Part shown: positions 9,279 through 19,022 of the stretch, one piece after another
Numbering within the stretch: position 1 is the first letter of the stretch
How the letters are laid out: every line of letters starts with the position of its first letter
Assembly: GCF_900117315.1 (NCBI RefSeq)
Contig: NZ_LT630337.1
Coordinates: 257,368 to 321,367, forward strand
Direction: 5' to 3'
DNA: 64,000 bases
From: Bacillus massilinigeriensis
GTDB taxonomy: Bacteria > Bacillota > Bacilli > Bacillales > Cytobacillaceae
Program-made: the position numbers and the translations under genes
Notes under the pieces: model-generated
What the model was told of the DNA's origin: nothing
The model's input: the letters and a program-made list of their open reading frames with translations, nothing else
Database searches by the model: none

Positions 9279-10771
9279 GAGAATGTAAAAAGTTTTGTGT
9301 AATTGGTTATACTTACCAATTAAGGAGATGATCAATTATGCAAAACAAAACCAATGCATTAGCCAAGGAATTAGCCAAGGATTGCCGTTCGGTAGAAGAT
9401 ATTCAGGAAAAGTTAAAGGAACTATTCAAGGACACTATTCAACAGGTTTTTGAAGCTGAGATTGAGGAACATCTAGGTTATGCCAAACATGATAATGCGG
9501 GTGACCATAATGGTAATAGCCGCAATGGCTACAGTAAAAAAACGATTAAATCCAAGTTCGGTAAGGCTGAATTAAATATTCCAAGAGACCGAAATGGGGA
9601 ATATGAACCTCAAATCATAAAGAAATATGAAACCACTTCAAATGGATTAGAGGAACAAATTATTGGTCTTTATTCTAAAGGAATGTCCACTAGAGATATT
9701 GAAGATCAGATGAAGGATATCTATGGGATTGATGTTTCGCCTACGATGGTAAGTAAGATAACCGATAAGATTATGCCTCTGATTGTAGAATGGCAATCAC
9801 GTCCATTGGAACGAGTGTATCCGATTGTATTTCTGGATGCCATTCACTTTAAAGTCAGGAAAGAAAATCGCATTGTGAATAAAGCTGCCTATAGTGTTTT
9901 AGGGATCAATCTTTTAGGTCATAAAGAGATTCTTGGAATATGGATTGGAGAAAATGAGAGTGCCAGTTTCTGGTTAGGTGTTTGTAATGACCTGAAGAAT
10001 AGAGGTGTTCAGGACATCTTAATCGCCTGTAAGGACAATCTTTCAGGCTTTTCAGAAGCGATTAACTCTGTCTTTCCTCAAACCAATATTCAGCTTTGTG
10101 TCATTCACCAAATTCGCAATTCTATGAAGTATGTATCGTATAAGGAACAAAAGGCTGTCATGGCAGACTTAAAGAAAGTCTATCAAGCACTTACTTTGGA
10201 AGAGGCAGAACTTGAGTTTGTCAATTTTAAAGAAAAATGGGGCAAGAAACATCCTATCATTATCAAATCTTGGGAGGCTAACTGGCTAGAACTTACTTCG
10301 TACTTTAGCTATCCAGCTGAGATTAGAAGGCTTATTTATACAACCAACACCATCGAAGGCTATCACAGACAGCTTAGAAAAGTCACTAAGACCAAAACAG
10401 CTTACCCAACAGATGATTCTCTCAAGAAGATTATCTATTTGGCTACCATGGAAATTTCCAAGAAGTGGACTATGCCTATAAGAGGATGGAAAGAATGTAT
10501 ATCACAATTAGCTATCATCTTTGAGGACCGTATTAACGATGAACTGACTATCTAATGGTTGGGCTAGCGCCCAAAGGTTTATCGCTTGGGTTCTCCCAAA
10601 AAGGAGGCAAAAAAGAGGAACAGAATGTCCCTCCCTTTTTGGCAGAATCCCATTAGGTGCTCGGGTTGCTCCTCAGCATTGCCCTATCCCCCTAATGAGC
10701 AAGAGCCCTGATAAAAGTATCGCCATAGCTATTGTTAAAAATTCCAATTACACAAAATAATTTATACTCCC
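9279..10771 (+). mobile_element. IS256-family insertion sequence (1493 bp) inside csn2
   Basis: Imperfect terminal inverted repeats occur at 9279-9306 and 10744-10771; both contain TTTTGTGTAATTGG (the right end in reverse complement). The element is flanked by identical 8-bp copies TAATAATA at 9271-9278 and 10772-10779, the duplication length typical of IS256. It holds one transposase gene on the plus strand and about 190 bp of downstream sequence with a GGAGG/CCTCC-type hairpin near 10598-10640. Confidence 0.93.
9338..10555 (+). CDS. IS256-family transposase
   Basis: This 405-residue Mutator-type transposase carries a DDE catalytic triad at Asp167 (VFLDAIHFKV), Asp233 (ACKDNLSGF) and Glu340 (TNTIEGYHRQLRK). 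The N-terminal part GDHNGNSRNGYSKKTI is the usual DNA-binding segment. An AAGGAG site lies 8-9 bases before the ATG. The frame is intact, so the element is probably still mobile. Confidence 0.95.
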   Translation: MQNKTNALAKELAKDCRSVEDIQEKLKELFKDTIQQVFEAEIEEHLGYAKHDNAGDHNGNSRNGYSKKTIKSKFGKAELNIPRDRNGEYEPQIIKKYETTSNGLEEQIIGLYSKGMSTRDIEDQMKDIYGIDVSPTMVSKITDKIMPLIVEWQSRPLERVYPIVFLDAIHFKVRKENRIVNKAAYSVLGINLLGHKEILGIWIGENESASFWLGVCNDLKNRGVQDILIACKDNLSGFSEAINSVFPQTNIQLCVIHQIRNSMKYVSYKEQKAVMADLKKVYQALTLEEAELEFVNFKEKWGKKHPIIIKSWEANWLELTSYFSYPAEIRRLIYTTNTIEGYHRQLRKVTKTKTAYPTDDSLKKIIYLATMEISKKWTMPIRGWKECISQLAIIFEDRINDELTI

Positions 10772-11180
10772 TAATAATAATCAACTATTGGATCTGATTG
10801 GGACCATTCAGCAATGTTCACATAAAGGCGTACATTTTATTATTGTATCTCAACATACTATTGAAGGAAATTGTAACTTTCTATTCGATGAAAAAATAAT
10901 AAATTCAGCAAAACTAGAACTCTTAAAGAAAAAAGTCATAAATGAATTACCATTTGTTTGCGATAAAAATATGTATAATAATGCGGAAGAGTATTTATTG
11001 CATGCTGTGGATAACTCGTATTTTAGTAAAGAATTTATTGAATTATCAATGTTATCCACAAATGAAAACGAGTCATTACTAGCTCTCCTTTTTGTTATGA
11101 CGAAGAATCTAAATATTAATATTTCTCTTGATACAACAGGGGTTTCACAAAACATAATTGAATATTTAAAGTCATATTAG

Positions 11181-11215
11181 TTATGAAAATAACAATGTGG
11201 TATAATTTACCTGAG
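11181..11215 (+). promoter_or_regulatory. CRISPR leader end with extended -10 promoter
   Basis: Only 35 bp separate the csn2 stop from the first repeat. TGGTATAAT at 11198-11206 is a consensus extended -10; no good -35 is visible. Transcription would begin within a few bases of repeat 1. The leader ends in CTGAG next to the repeat, similar to the ...GAG ends of type II-A leader anchors. The rest of the functional leader must lie inside csn2, and it was not touched by the IS. Confidence 0.6.
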
Positions 11216-14200
11216 GTTTTGGTACCTTCTCAGTTTTCGGTATAGAGAAACAAATATTGTGTCATATTTTAAACATGCCCAGTTTTGGTACCTTCTCAGT
11301 TTTCGGTATAGAGAAACAGAAAATAATTTGCTTGCTCATCAACATAAGTTTTGGTACCTTCTCAGTTTTCGGTATAGAGAAACTTCCTCATACGTTTCGT
11401 TGCGCAGGAACGCGTTTTGGTACCTTCTCAGTTTTCGGTATAGAGAAACGTTTACGATTGAAACGTTTTGGCCCGCGAAGTTTTGGTACCTTCTCAGTTT
11501 TCGGTATAGAGAAACTAACTGAAAACCTTGTTGACCAAATGGGTAGTTTTGGTACCTTCTCAGTTTTCGGTATAGAGAAACTCGACGAGATTCAGAACGT
11601 TGACATTCACAGTTTTGGTACCTTCTCAGTTTTCGGTATAGAGAAACTTTTCGCCATGCCTACACCTCCACGCGCAGGTTTTGGTACCTTCTCAGTTTTC
11701 GGTATAGAGAAACACTATATGGCGGATACAATACGACCATATGGTTTTGGTACCTTCTCAGTTTTCGGTATAGAGAAACGTTCTGCGTTTTATGACAAAT
11801 CAATAGAAGGTTTTGGTACCTTCTCAGTTTTCGGTATAGAGAAACTTTTCTTTATATTCAGATGCTTTTGCACCTGTTTTGGTACCTTCTCAGTTTTCGG
11901 TATAGAGAAACAATGTGGCTGAAATGATACCTAAAGAGTCAGTTTTGGTACCTTCTCAGTTTTCGGTATAGAGAAACAAAAGTTATTGTTTAGGTAAATG
12001 ATGTTTGGTTTTGGTACCTTCTCAGTTTTCGGTATAGAGAAACTTGCAACCAGAGCTTAAAACTGCTCTTACTGTTTTGGTACCTTCTCAGTTTTCGGTA
12101 TAGAGAAACCCGTCCCAGTACCATTCATTGCTTAACCTTGTTTTGGTACCTTCTCAGTTTTCGGTATAGAGAAACAAATTTTTAGACAAAGTTAGCGATA
12201 TAAGGTTTTGGTACCTTCTCAGTTTTCGGTATAGAGAAACGTTTGTTCATCTCTATTGTTAACCTTTGATGTTTTGGTACCTTCTCAGTTTTCGGTATAG
12301 AGAAACCAACTGGTACATCATGACCGTAATTTATGTGTTTTGGTACCTTCTCAGTTTTCGGTATAGAGAAACTTATCAACATGTAGACGGCTTTATGGTG
12401 CAGTTTTGGTACCTTCTCAGTTTTCGGTATAGAGAAACGGTGTTTCAGGAGGTCATGTTAGCATACTTGTTTTGGTACCTTCTCAGTTTTCGGTATAGAG
12501 AAACAAATTTTTAGACAAAGTTAGCGATATAAGGTTTTGGTACCTTCTCAGTTTTCGGTATAGAGAAACGTTTGTTCATCTCTATTGTTAACCTTTGATG
12601 TTTTGGTACCTTCTCAGTTTTCGGTATAGAGAAACCAACTGGTACATCATGACCGTAATTTATGTGTTTTGGTACCTTCTCAGTTTTCGGTATAGAGAAA
12701 CTTATCAACATGTAGACGGCTTTATGGTGCAGTTTTGGTACCTTCTCAGTTTTCGGTATAGAGAAACGGTGTTTCAGGAGGTCATGTTAGCATAACTGTT
12801 TTGGTACCTTCTCAGTTTTCGGTATAGAGAAACAGGTAGTGAATGGAGATATTATAGAGACTGGTTTTGGTACCTTCTCAGTTTTCGGTATAGAGAAACA
12901 GGGAATAATGTTTATTACCTATTTGGCGGGTTTTGGTACCTTCTCAGTTTTCGGTATAGAGAAACTGGTTGATAGAGTTTCGTTGTAGGAACCTGGTTTT
13001 GGTACCTTCTCAGTTTTCGGTATAGAGAAACAAAAAAAGGTTTACTTTTATATACTTTGGTGTTTTGGTACCTTCTCAGTTTTCGGTATAGAGAAACAAA
13101 GCTAGATAAACTCACATCGTTACCTCCGTTTTGGTACCTTCTCAGTTTTCGGTATAGAGAAACTGCCGCTTCCAACATATCTTTAACGGATAAGTTTTGG
13201 TACCTTCTCAGTTTTCGGTATAGAGAAACATACACGATGAGGTCGTGTTGGATGTTCCGGTTTTGGTACCTTCTCAGTTTTCGGTATAGAGAAACTAGTT
13301 TGTAACGTTGAATTTTTTTAACATGGTTTTGGTACCTTCTCAGTTTTCGGTATAGAGAAACAATGGATATTCACGACCGTCTAATCATATTGTTTTGGTA
13401 CCTTCTCAGTTTTCGGTATAGAGAAACAGGATGTTCAGAATGTGTTTATTCAACAGAGTTTTGGTACCTTCTCAGTTTTCGGTATAGAGAAACAGTATTA
13501 CAGTAGTTGGCGGACTTTGTCTGGTTTTGGTACCTTCTCAGTTTTCGGTATAGAGAAACATACCTCGACGCGAATCCGCAAGCTGACCTGTTTTGGTACC
13601 TTCTCAGTTTTCGGTATAGAGAAACTTTGGCTTCGAATCATCATCGAACGGAACTGTTTTGGTACCTTCTCAGTTTTCGGTATAGAGAAACTCCACAAAG
13701 CCATAGCTTTTGTTACAGCTTGTTTTGGTACCTTCTCAGTTTTCGGTATAGAGAAACAATCGGATATGTCGATGCAAAGTCTTGGGAGTTTTGGTACCTT
13801 CTCAGTTTTCGGTATAGAGAAACGAATTATTGCAGGATGAGTGTCTTTTGTAAGTTTTGGTACCTTCTCAGTTTTCGGTATAGAGAAACTTTATCTTCTG
13901 CTGACACCTTGGACAAAAGGTTTTGGTACCTTCTCAGTTTTCGGTATAGAGAAACTTAGTTGCTGGTTAGATGCTATTGAATAGTGTTTTGGTACCTTCT
14001 CAGTTTTCGGTATAGAGAAACATCCATCCGCTTTCCCAACGACTTTTTTGTGTTTTGGTACCTTCTCAGTTTTCGGTATAGAGAAACATCCATCCGCTTT
14101 CCCAACGACTTTTTTGTGTTTTGGTACCTTCTCAGTTTTCGGTATAGAGAAACTATGCCTTTTACTCCTGAAGGTGGAGTTCCGTTTTGGTACCTTCTCA

Positions 14201-14277
14201 GTTTTCGGTATAGAGAAACCACCTAATCCGGTAAATGTTGGACAAAGTTGTTTTGGTACCTTCTCAGTTTTCGGTAT
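11216..14277 (+). CRISPR. CRISPR array, leader-proximal part: repeats 1-47, spacers 1-46
   Basis: The 36-nt repeat begins GTTTTGGTACCTTCTCAG and ends TTTTCGGTATAGAGAAAC, with essentially invariant copies. Spacers are 30 nt except two of 29 nt. Repeat 47 is cut after base 28 (14250-14277) by an IS3-family element. Spacers 15-19 recur as spacers 20-24, with only the last few bases of spacer 24 differing, and spacers 43 and 44 are identical. Orientation (GTTTT end toward the spacer 3' side, complementary to the tracrRNA) and the leader place the youngest spacers at the left. Confidence 0.99.
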
Positions 14278-14351
14278 CCCTCTCTGTTAGGATAGTTGTC
14301 GTACGATACTTTAGTGTTATAGTTAAATAAATAACACGGAGGTCGTTCGAT

Positions 14352-14864
14352 ATGACTGAAAAAAATGGAGCACGGTATTCCCAAGAACAAAAAGAAGCTA
14401 TTATCAAACGCATGATGCCCCCAAATAATGAATCTGTGTCTAGAATTTCAAAAGAAGTTGGTATTTCAGATGTGACATTATATAAATGGCGTAGAGCAGC
14501 ACGTGCAGCTGGAGTGGCAACACCTGGCAATGGACAAACAAGCGATAATTGGAATAGCCAAGATAAGTTCTTAATCGTGATGGAGACGTTCGCGATGAAC
14601 GAATCGGAGCTTGCCGAGTATTGTCGTAAGAAAGGTTTGTATCGTGAGCAGATTGAAGCATGGAAAAATGTGTGCCTTCAGGCAAACGGTCAGGTATTCG
14701 AACAAGCCAAACAGTTGAATGGCGCATTGAAGGAAGAACAGAAGCGTGCCAAGCAATTAGAAAAGGAGCTACAAAAGAAAGAAAAGGCACTAGCCGAAGC
14801 TGCAGCGTTATTACTTTTGCGAAAAAAGGCCCAAGCGATTTGGGGGGACGACGAGGAAGAATGA
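14352..14864 (+). CDS. IS3-family transposase OrfA (helix-turn-helix subunit)
   Basis: This 170-residue DNA-binding protein has a helix-turn-helix near residues 18-48 (EAIIKRMMPPNNES then ISDVTLYKWRRAA) and a Glu/Lys-rich coiled-coil C-terminus around residues 115-160. The start has ACACGGAGG 9 bases upstream. Its stop overlaps the orfB start as ATGA. The heptamer A AAA AAG in the orfA frame at 14822-14828 is a classical -1 frameshift site, and orfB is in the -1 frame, so an OrfAB fusion is expected. Confidence 0.9.
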   Translation: MTEKNGARYSQEQKEAIIKRMMPPNNESVSRISKEVGISDVTLYKWRRAARAAGVATPGNGQTSDNWNSQDKFLIVMETFAMNESELAEYCRKKGLYREQIEAWKNVCLQANGQVFEQAKQLNGALKEEQKRAKQLEKELQKKEKALAEAAALLLLRKKAQAIWGDDEEE

Positions 14865-15919
14865 TTAGCCCGTCAAATCGCGCATTAGCAGTTGAACTAA
14901 TCCAAGAAGCCAATCAAAACGGTGCGCGATTAGCGAAGGCTTGTGAGGAACTTCATATCAGCGTACGGACATACGAGCGCTGGGTAGTAGAGGGTGGAGT
15001 GAAGGTCGATCAGCGCCCATTTGCGAAAAGACCAGTACCGAAAAACAAGTTGTCTGAAGAAGAAAAAGAGGGAATTCTGACAGTTGTCAAACAAGAGGAA
15101 TACGTCGATTTACCACCTACACAGATTGTCCCAAAGCTTGCGGACAAAGGAACTTACATTGCTTCAGAATCCACGTTTTATCGTGTGTTACGTGAAGAAA
15201 AAATGCAACACTATCGCGGTCGTAGTCAAAAGCCTGAAAGAAGAATCCCTGAGAGTCATCTAGCAACAGCACCAAATCAAGTGTGGACATGGGATATTAC
15301 ATGGCTTGGTGGACCGGTGAAAGGTTTGTTTTATCGACTCTATTTAATTCTTGATTTATTTAGTAGAAAAGCAGTTGGCTGGGAAGTTTGGGAAACAGAA
15401 GAGGCAAAACACGCTGAAACGCTTGTGAAAAAGGCGGTTATCAATGAAAAAATCCAAGGTGCACCACTCGTATTGCATTCAGATAATGGTAGCCCTATGA
15501 AAGCCGAGACATTCCTAAGTTTACTAGAGAAATTGGGCATTCAAAGTTCCTTTTCAAGACCACGTGTGAGTAATGATAATCCTTACTCAGAAGCGATGTT
15601 CCGGACACTCAAATATCGACCGGATTTTCCGCACAAAGGTTTTGCATCACTCGGAGAAGCAAGAAAATGGGCACAGCAATTTGTCCATTGGTACAACGAG
15701 ATTCACCTGCATAGTGGGCTAAATTTTGTGACACCTGTACAGTGCCATACCGGAGCACATTTAGCCATATTGGAAAGGCGAAAAAACGTATACGAAGCAG
15801 CGAAGGCTAAACATCCAGAACGTTGGTCAAGAAGCACAAGAAATTGGGCACCGAATGAGAAAGTAGCACTCAATCCAATGCGAGATGAGAGTCAAACCGG
15901 AGCATTGAGGAAATCATAA
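14861..15919 (+). CDS. IS3-family transposase OrfB (DDE integrase)
   Basis: The catalytic subunit has 352 residues. The DDE triad is Asp145 (WTWDIT), Asp208 (LHSDNG) and Glu244 (NPYSEAMF). The 35-residue gap between the last two is the DD(35)E spacing of the IS3/retroviral integrase family. The start ATG overlaps the orfA stop; the -1 frame is also open upstream across the slippery site, so the active transposase is probably an OrfAB frameshift product. No damage is seen. Confidence 0.93.
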   Translation: MISPSNRALAVELIQEANQNGARLAKACEELHISVRTYERWVVEGGVKVDQRPFAKRPVPKNKLSEEEKEGILTVVKQEEYVDLPPTQIVPKLADKGTYIASESTFYRVLREEKMQHYRGRSQKPERRIPESHLATAPNQVWTWDITWLGGPVKGLFYRLYLILDLFSRKAVGWEVWETEEAKHAETLVKKAVINEKIQGAPLVLHSDNGSPMKAETFLSLLEKLGIQSSFSRPRVSNDNPYSEAMFRTLKYRPDFPHKGFASLGEARKWAQQFVHWYNEIHLHSGLNFVTPVQCHTGAHLAILERRKNVYEAAKAKHPERWSRSTRNWAPNEKVALNPMRDESQTGALRKS

Positions 15920-15932
15920 TATTCCCCATTTT

Positions 15933-15984
15933 CCTGGTGATTTGAATCGAAAGCACGCTTTTCCTTTCGATTCAAATCACCAGG
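15933..15984 (+). other. Perfect 21-bp stem-loop at the 3' end of IS3 copy 1
   Basis: Arms 15933-15953 and 15964-15984 are fully complementary around a 10-base loop. The same structure occurs in copy 2 (20602-20653) with two compensated base-pair changes. It lies after orfB and before the right inverted repeat, and could terminate or insulate transcription into the distal array. Confidence 0.8.
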
Positions 15985-16086
15985 TCAGCAAGCGCAGCGC
16001 GGTAGCCTTGACTAAGCTAGGGCATTGAGAAAATTCTATTAAAATACTAAAGTAGCTAAATGCGACAACTATATTGACAAACACCG

Positions 16087-18147
16087 GTATAGAGAAACCT
16101 GATGTTGAGAGATCTATTTACAAAGCTAGTTTTGGTACCTTCTCAGTTTTCGGTATAGAGAAACGTCGCTTTAAAACTTACTATCATCCCTGCTGTTTTG
16201 GTACCTTCTCAGTTTTCGGTATAGAGAAACTACTGGCTTAAGAAGAACAAGCCAAAACAGGTTTTGGTACCTTCTCAGTTTTCGGTATAGAGAAACTTTG
16301 TGATATTAACCATTAGACTCCTCCTAGTTTTGGTACCTTCTCAGTTTTCGGTATAGAGAAACTTTCGTTGGCATAAACGACATAAGGCACGTGTTTTGGT
16401 ACCTTCTCAGTTTTCGGTATAGAGAAACAGGAATCGGAGAGGGGAAAGGGTTAAAGTTGTTTTGGTACCTTCTCAGTTTTCGGTATAGAGAAACTGCCAT
16501 GTTGCGGAAAATCAAAGACTCCTTGTTTTGGTACCTTCTCAGTTTTCGGTATAGAGAAACTATCCACACTCGCAAGTTCTCCGTAAGCGAGTTTTGGTAC
16601 CTTCTCAGTTTTCGGTATAGAGAAACACATGCCTGCTATATGTTGGGGCATATCGCGTTTTGGTACCTTCTCAGTTTTCGGTATAGAGAAACTGTGCATA
16701 CGTGCTACTTCTTTTTGTAACTCGGTTTTGGTACCTTCTCAGTTTTCGGTATAGAGAAACAGTTGAAAGCAAAGTTTGACGGTGAAATCGGTTTTGGTAC
16801 CTTCTCAGTTTTCGGTATAGAGAAACAATTGTCACAGGAATCGTTAACGGGGTCCGGTTTTGGTACCTTCTCAGTTTTCGGTATAGAGAAACGACGGCTG
16901 CGAAGGCGGAGTTTGCCCGATTAGTTTTGGTACCTTCTCAGTTTTCGGTATAGAGAAACGTTCGCGTAATCTCAACGTTTACTTGCGGTGTTTTGGTACC
17001 TTCTCAGTTTTCGGTATAGAGAAACAATACATTGTAGAAGACACTGACAACGGAAGTTTTGGTACCTTCTCAGTTTTCGGTATAGAGAAACAGCCACTTA
17101 ATAATGGTTTTGTTCTTTAGAGTTTTGGTACCTTCTCAGTTTTCGGTATAGAGAAACTTCTACAGCTATAGTTTCATCATCGTCATCGTTTTGGTACCTT
17201 CTCAGTTTTCGGTATAGAGAAACAATGGTTCTTTCACAGGTGGTACTTTACTAGGTTTTGGTACCTTCTCAGTTTTCGGTATAGAGAAACGAAAATGATA
17301 CTCCTGCAATGGTACATATTGTTTTGGTACCTTCTCAGTTTTCGGTATAGAGAAACCTATTTAAACAAATATTTGTAAGTAGAAGGGTTTTGGTACCTTC
17401 TCAGTTTTCGGTATAGAGAAACTTTTTCGGAAGGAGTGCCCGTAGAAGATAGTTTTGGTACCTTCTCAGTTTTCGGTATAGAGAAACTTTTTCGGAAGGA
17501 GTGCCCGTAGAAGATAGTTTTGGTACCTTCTCAGTTTTCGGTATAGAGAAACAGTAAATGTTTTATTGTCAACTTTTGATACGTTTTGGTACCTTCTCAG
17601 TTTTCGGTATAGAGAAACTCGTTGTAGCTGAAAGAATGACTGGGGTGGGTTTTGGTACCTTCTCAGTTTTCGGTATAGAGAAACAGAACCAATTCACCCC
17701 TGTTACTAACGGTGGTTTTGGTACCTTCTCAGTTTTCGGTATAGAGAAACAGTTAAATCTTCCTGCCACTGTTCGAATGAGTTTTGGTACCTTCTCAGTT
17801 TTCGGTATAGAGAAACTCACCGTATTTCTTTCTGAATATCTCAAGGGTTTTGGTACCTTCTCAGTTTTCGGTATAGAGAAACTCTGTTGCTCTAGTTGTT
17901 TGTTGTCACTAAGTTTTGGTACCTTCTCAGTTTTCGGTATAGAGAAACATGCAGGAATCTATAATTTTACTGGATGGGGTTTTGGTACCTTCTCAGTTTT
18001 CGGTATAGAGAAACTTCCAATGTTTCTTTATCTTCTTCCAACTTAGTTTTGGTACCTTCTCAGTTTTCGGTATAGAGAAACCTGTGTTTAGTGGAGAACT
18101 TCCTCCATCTGGTTTTGGTACCTTCTCAGATTCTTGTGTTGAGAAAA
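16087..18147 (+). CRISPR. CRISPR array, leader-distal part: end of repeat 47, repeats 48-78, spacers 47-77
   Basis: It continues the array after the IS3 element: bases 16087-16098 complete repeat 47, and 31 further repeats follow. Most spacers are 30 nt; a few are 29, 31 or 32. Spacers 67 and 68 are identical. The last repeat (18112-18147) keeps the first 18 bases but diverges after CTTCTCAG, as usual for the trailer end, confirming that the old end is on the right. Any transcript from the leader must cross the IS to reach these spacers. Confidence 0.98.
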
Positions 18148-19022
18148 CTACGAATAAAAGGTTTTAATTCATCAAAATAACAAAAAATTCAAATATTTAT
18201 CCATTTTGTGAATTATATATTCAATTCCTCATACGTCTGTTTAATCTTGGTAAAATGAAGGTGAAACATTAATAAAGGAAGAGGCGAGCCGTGATGAAGT
18301 ATAGGCGATCGATTAGTTTGCTTTCCATCAGCCTCATTTTTCTTTTAGTAATAGCATCTCTATTTGGAATATTAACAAGAAGGGGGCCGGGAGAACATAA
18401 AATTGAGTCATTTCGAGGAGGAGACGTCTTCGTTTATGGTAAGGGGCTATATGAAAATGAACCTGTTTCAAATGCTGTTCAAGTTATAGCTCAGGACATG
18501 GTCACGATTTTGTTAGGTATTCCTTTGCTATTATTTTCTCTTATTTTATTTCGAAGAGGGTCACTAAGAGGACAATTTATTCTTGCTGGAACGTTGGGTT
18601 ACTTTTTATACACCTATGCATCTTATACCTTTCTCTTAATGTATAACCACTTTTTCCTAATTTATGTTCTTCTTATGTCTATTAGTTTTTTTGCATTTAT
18701 TTTAGTCATGATGTCATTTGATATAAAAAATCTAGGAACCTTTTTTACTCCTAAAATACCAGCAAAGTGGATTGGTGGGGTTCTCATTTTGATGGGGAGT
18801 GGGGTCTTATTGATGTGGATGGGACGAATTCTTCCATCTATGAAGAATGGAACCGTTCCAGAAGGGTTGGAGCATTCAACTACCTTAGTTATTCAAGCAT
18901 TGGATTTAGGGTTTATCGTACCGATTGCCATTCTTGCAGGGATATTAACCCTCTCTGTTAGGATAGATGTCGTAGGATACTTTAGTGTTATAGTTAAATA
19001 AATAACACGGAGGTTGAGCGAT

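Larger units (their letters stand above)
8717..11180 (+). pseudogene. csn2: csn2 (long form), interrupted by an IS256-family element
   Basis: Csn2 is the type II-A adaptation protein, a ring-shaped DNA-end-binding tetramer needed for spacer acquisition. The 5' part runs 8717-9278 and the 3' part 10780-11180. Joining them across one copy of the 8-bp duplication gives 963 nt, an uninterrupted reading frame of 320 residues, which fits the long Csn2 class found with compact Cas9s. The break falls at codon 188, directly after the hydrophobic strand and acidic segment LIIIELPELYSN. As it stands, translation runs 15 codons into the insertion and stops at 9331, giving a 204-residue truncated protein. 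The 3' half has no evident ribosome binding site. No other mutation is seen, so the insertion looks recent or reversible. Family assignment rests on position, size and fold-like pattern, not on strong motifs. Confidence 0.88.
14278..16086 (+). mobile_element. IS3-family insertion sequence copy 1 (1809 bp) inside CRISPR repeat 47
   Basis: The ends were set by comparison with the second copy at 18949-20754. The left end starts CCCTCTCTGTTAGG and the right end finishes GACAAACACCG; the two ends share an imperfect inverted repeat ending in ATAGTTGTCG. A 4-bp direct repeat GTAT flanks it (14274-14277, 16087-16090) and is part of the CRISPR repeat; removing the element restores a perfect 36-nt repeat. 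It contains orfA, overlapping orfB and a 21-bp stem-loop. Confidence 0.93.

Noticed and set aside
16074..16098. Outward promoter from the IS3 right end (TTGACA at 16074) driving the distal array
   Set aside because: No -10 element at 16-18 bp; TATAGA in the repeat is only 8 bp away.
11257..18046. Many open frames encoding repeats such as FGTFSVFGIEK or FWYLLSFRYRET on both strands
   Set aside because: They are translations of the CRISPR repeats, not genes.
11252..18111. Self-targeting spacers against this window
   Set aside because: None recognised by eye, but an exhaustive comparison was not possible; a BLAST of all spacers would decide.
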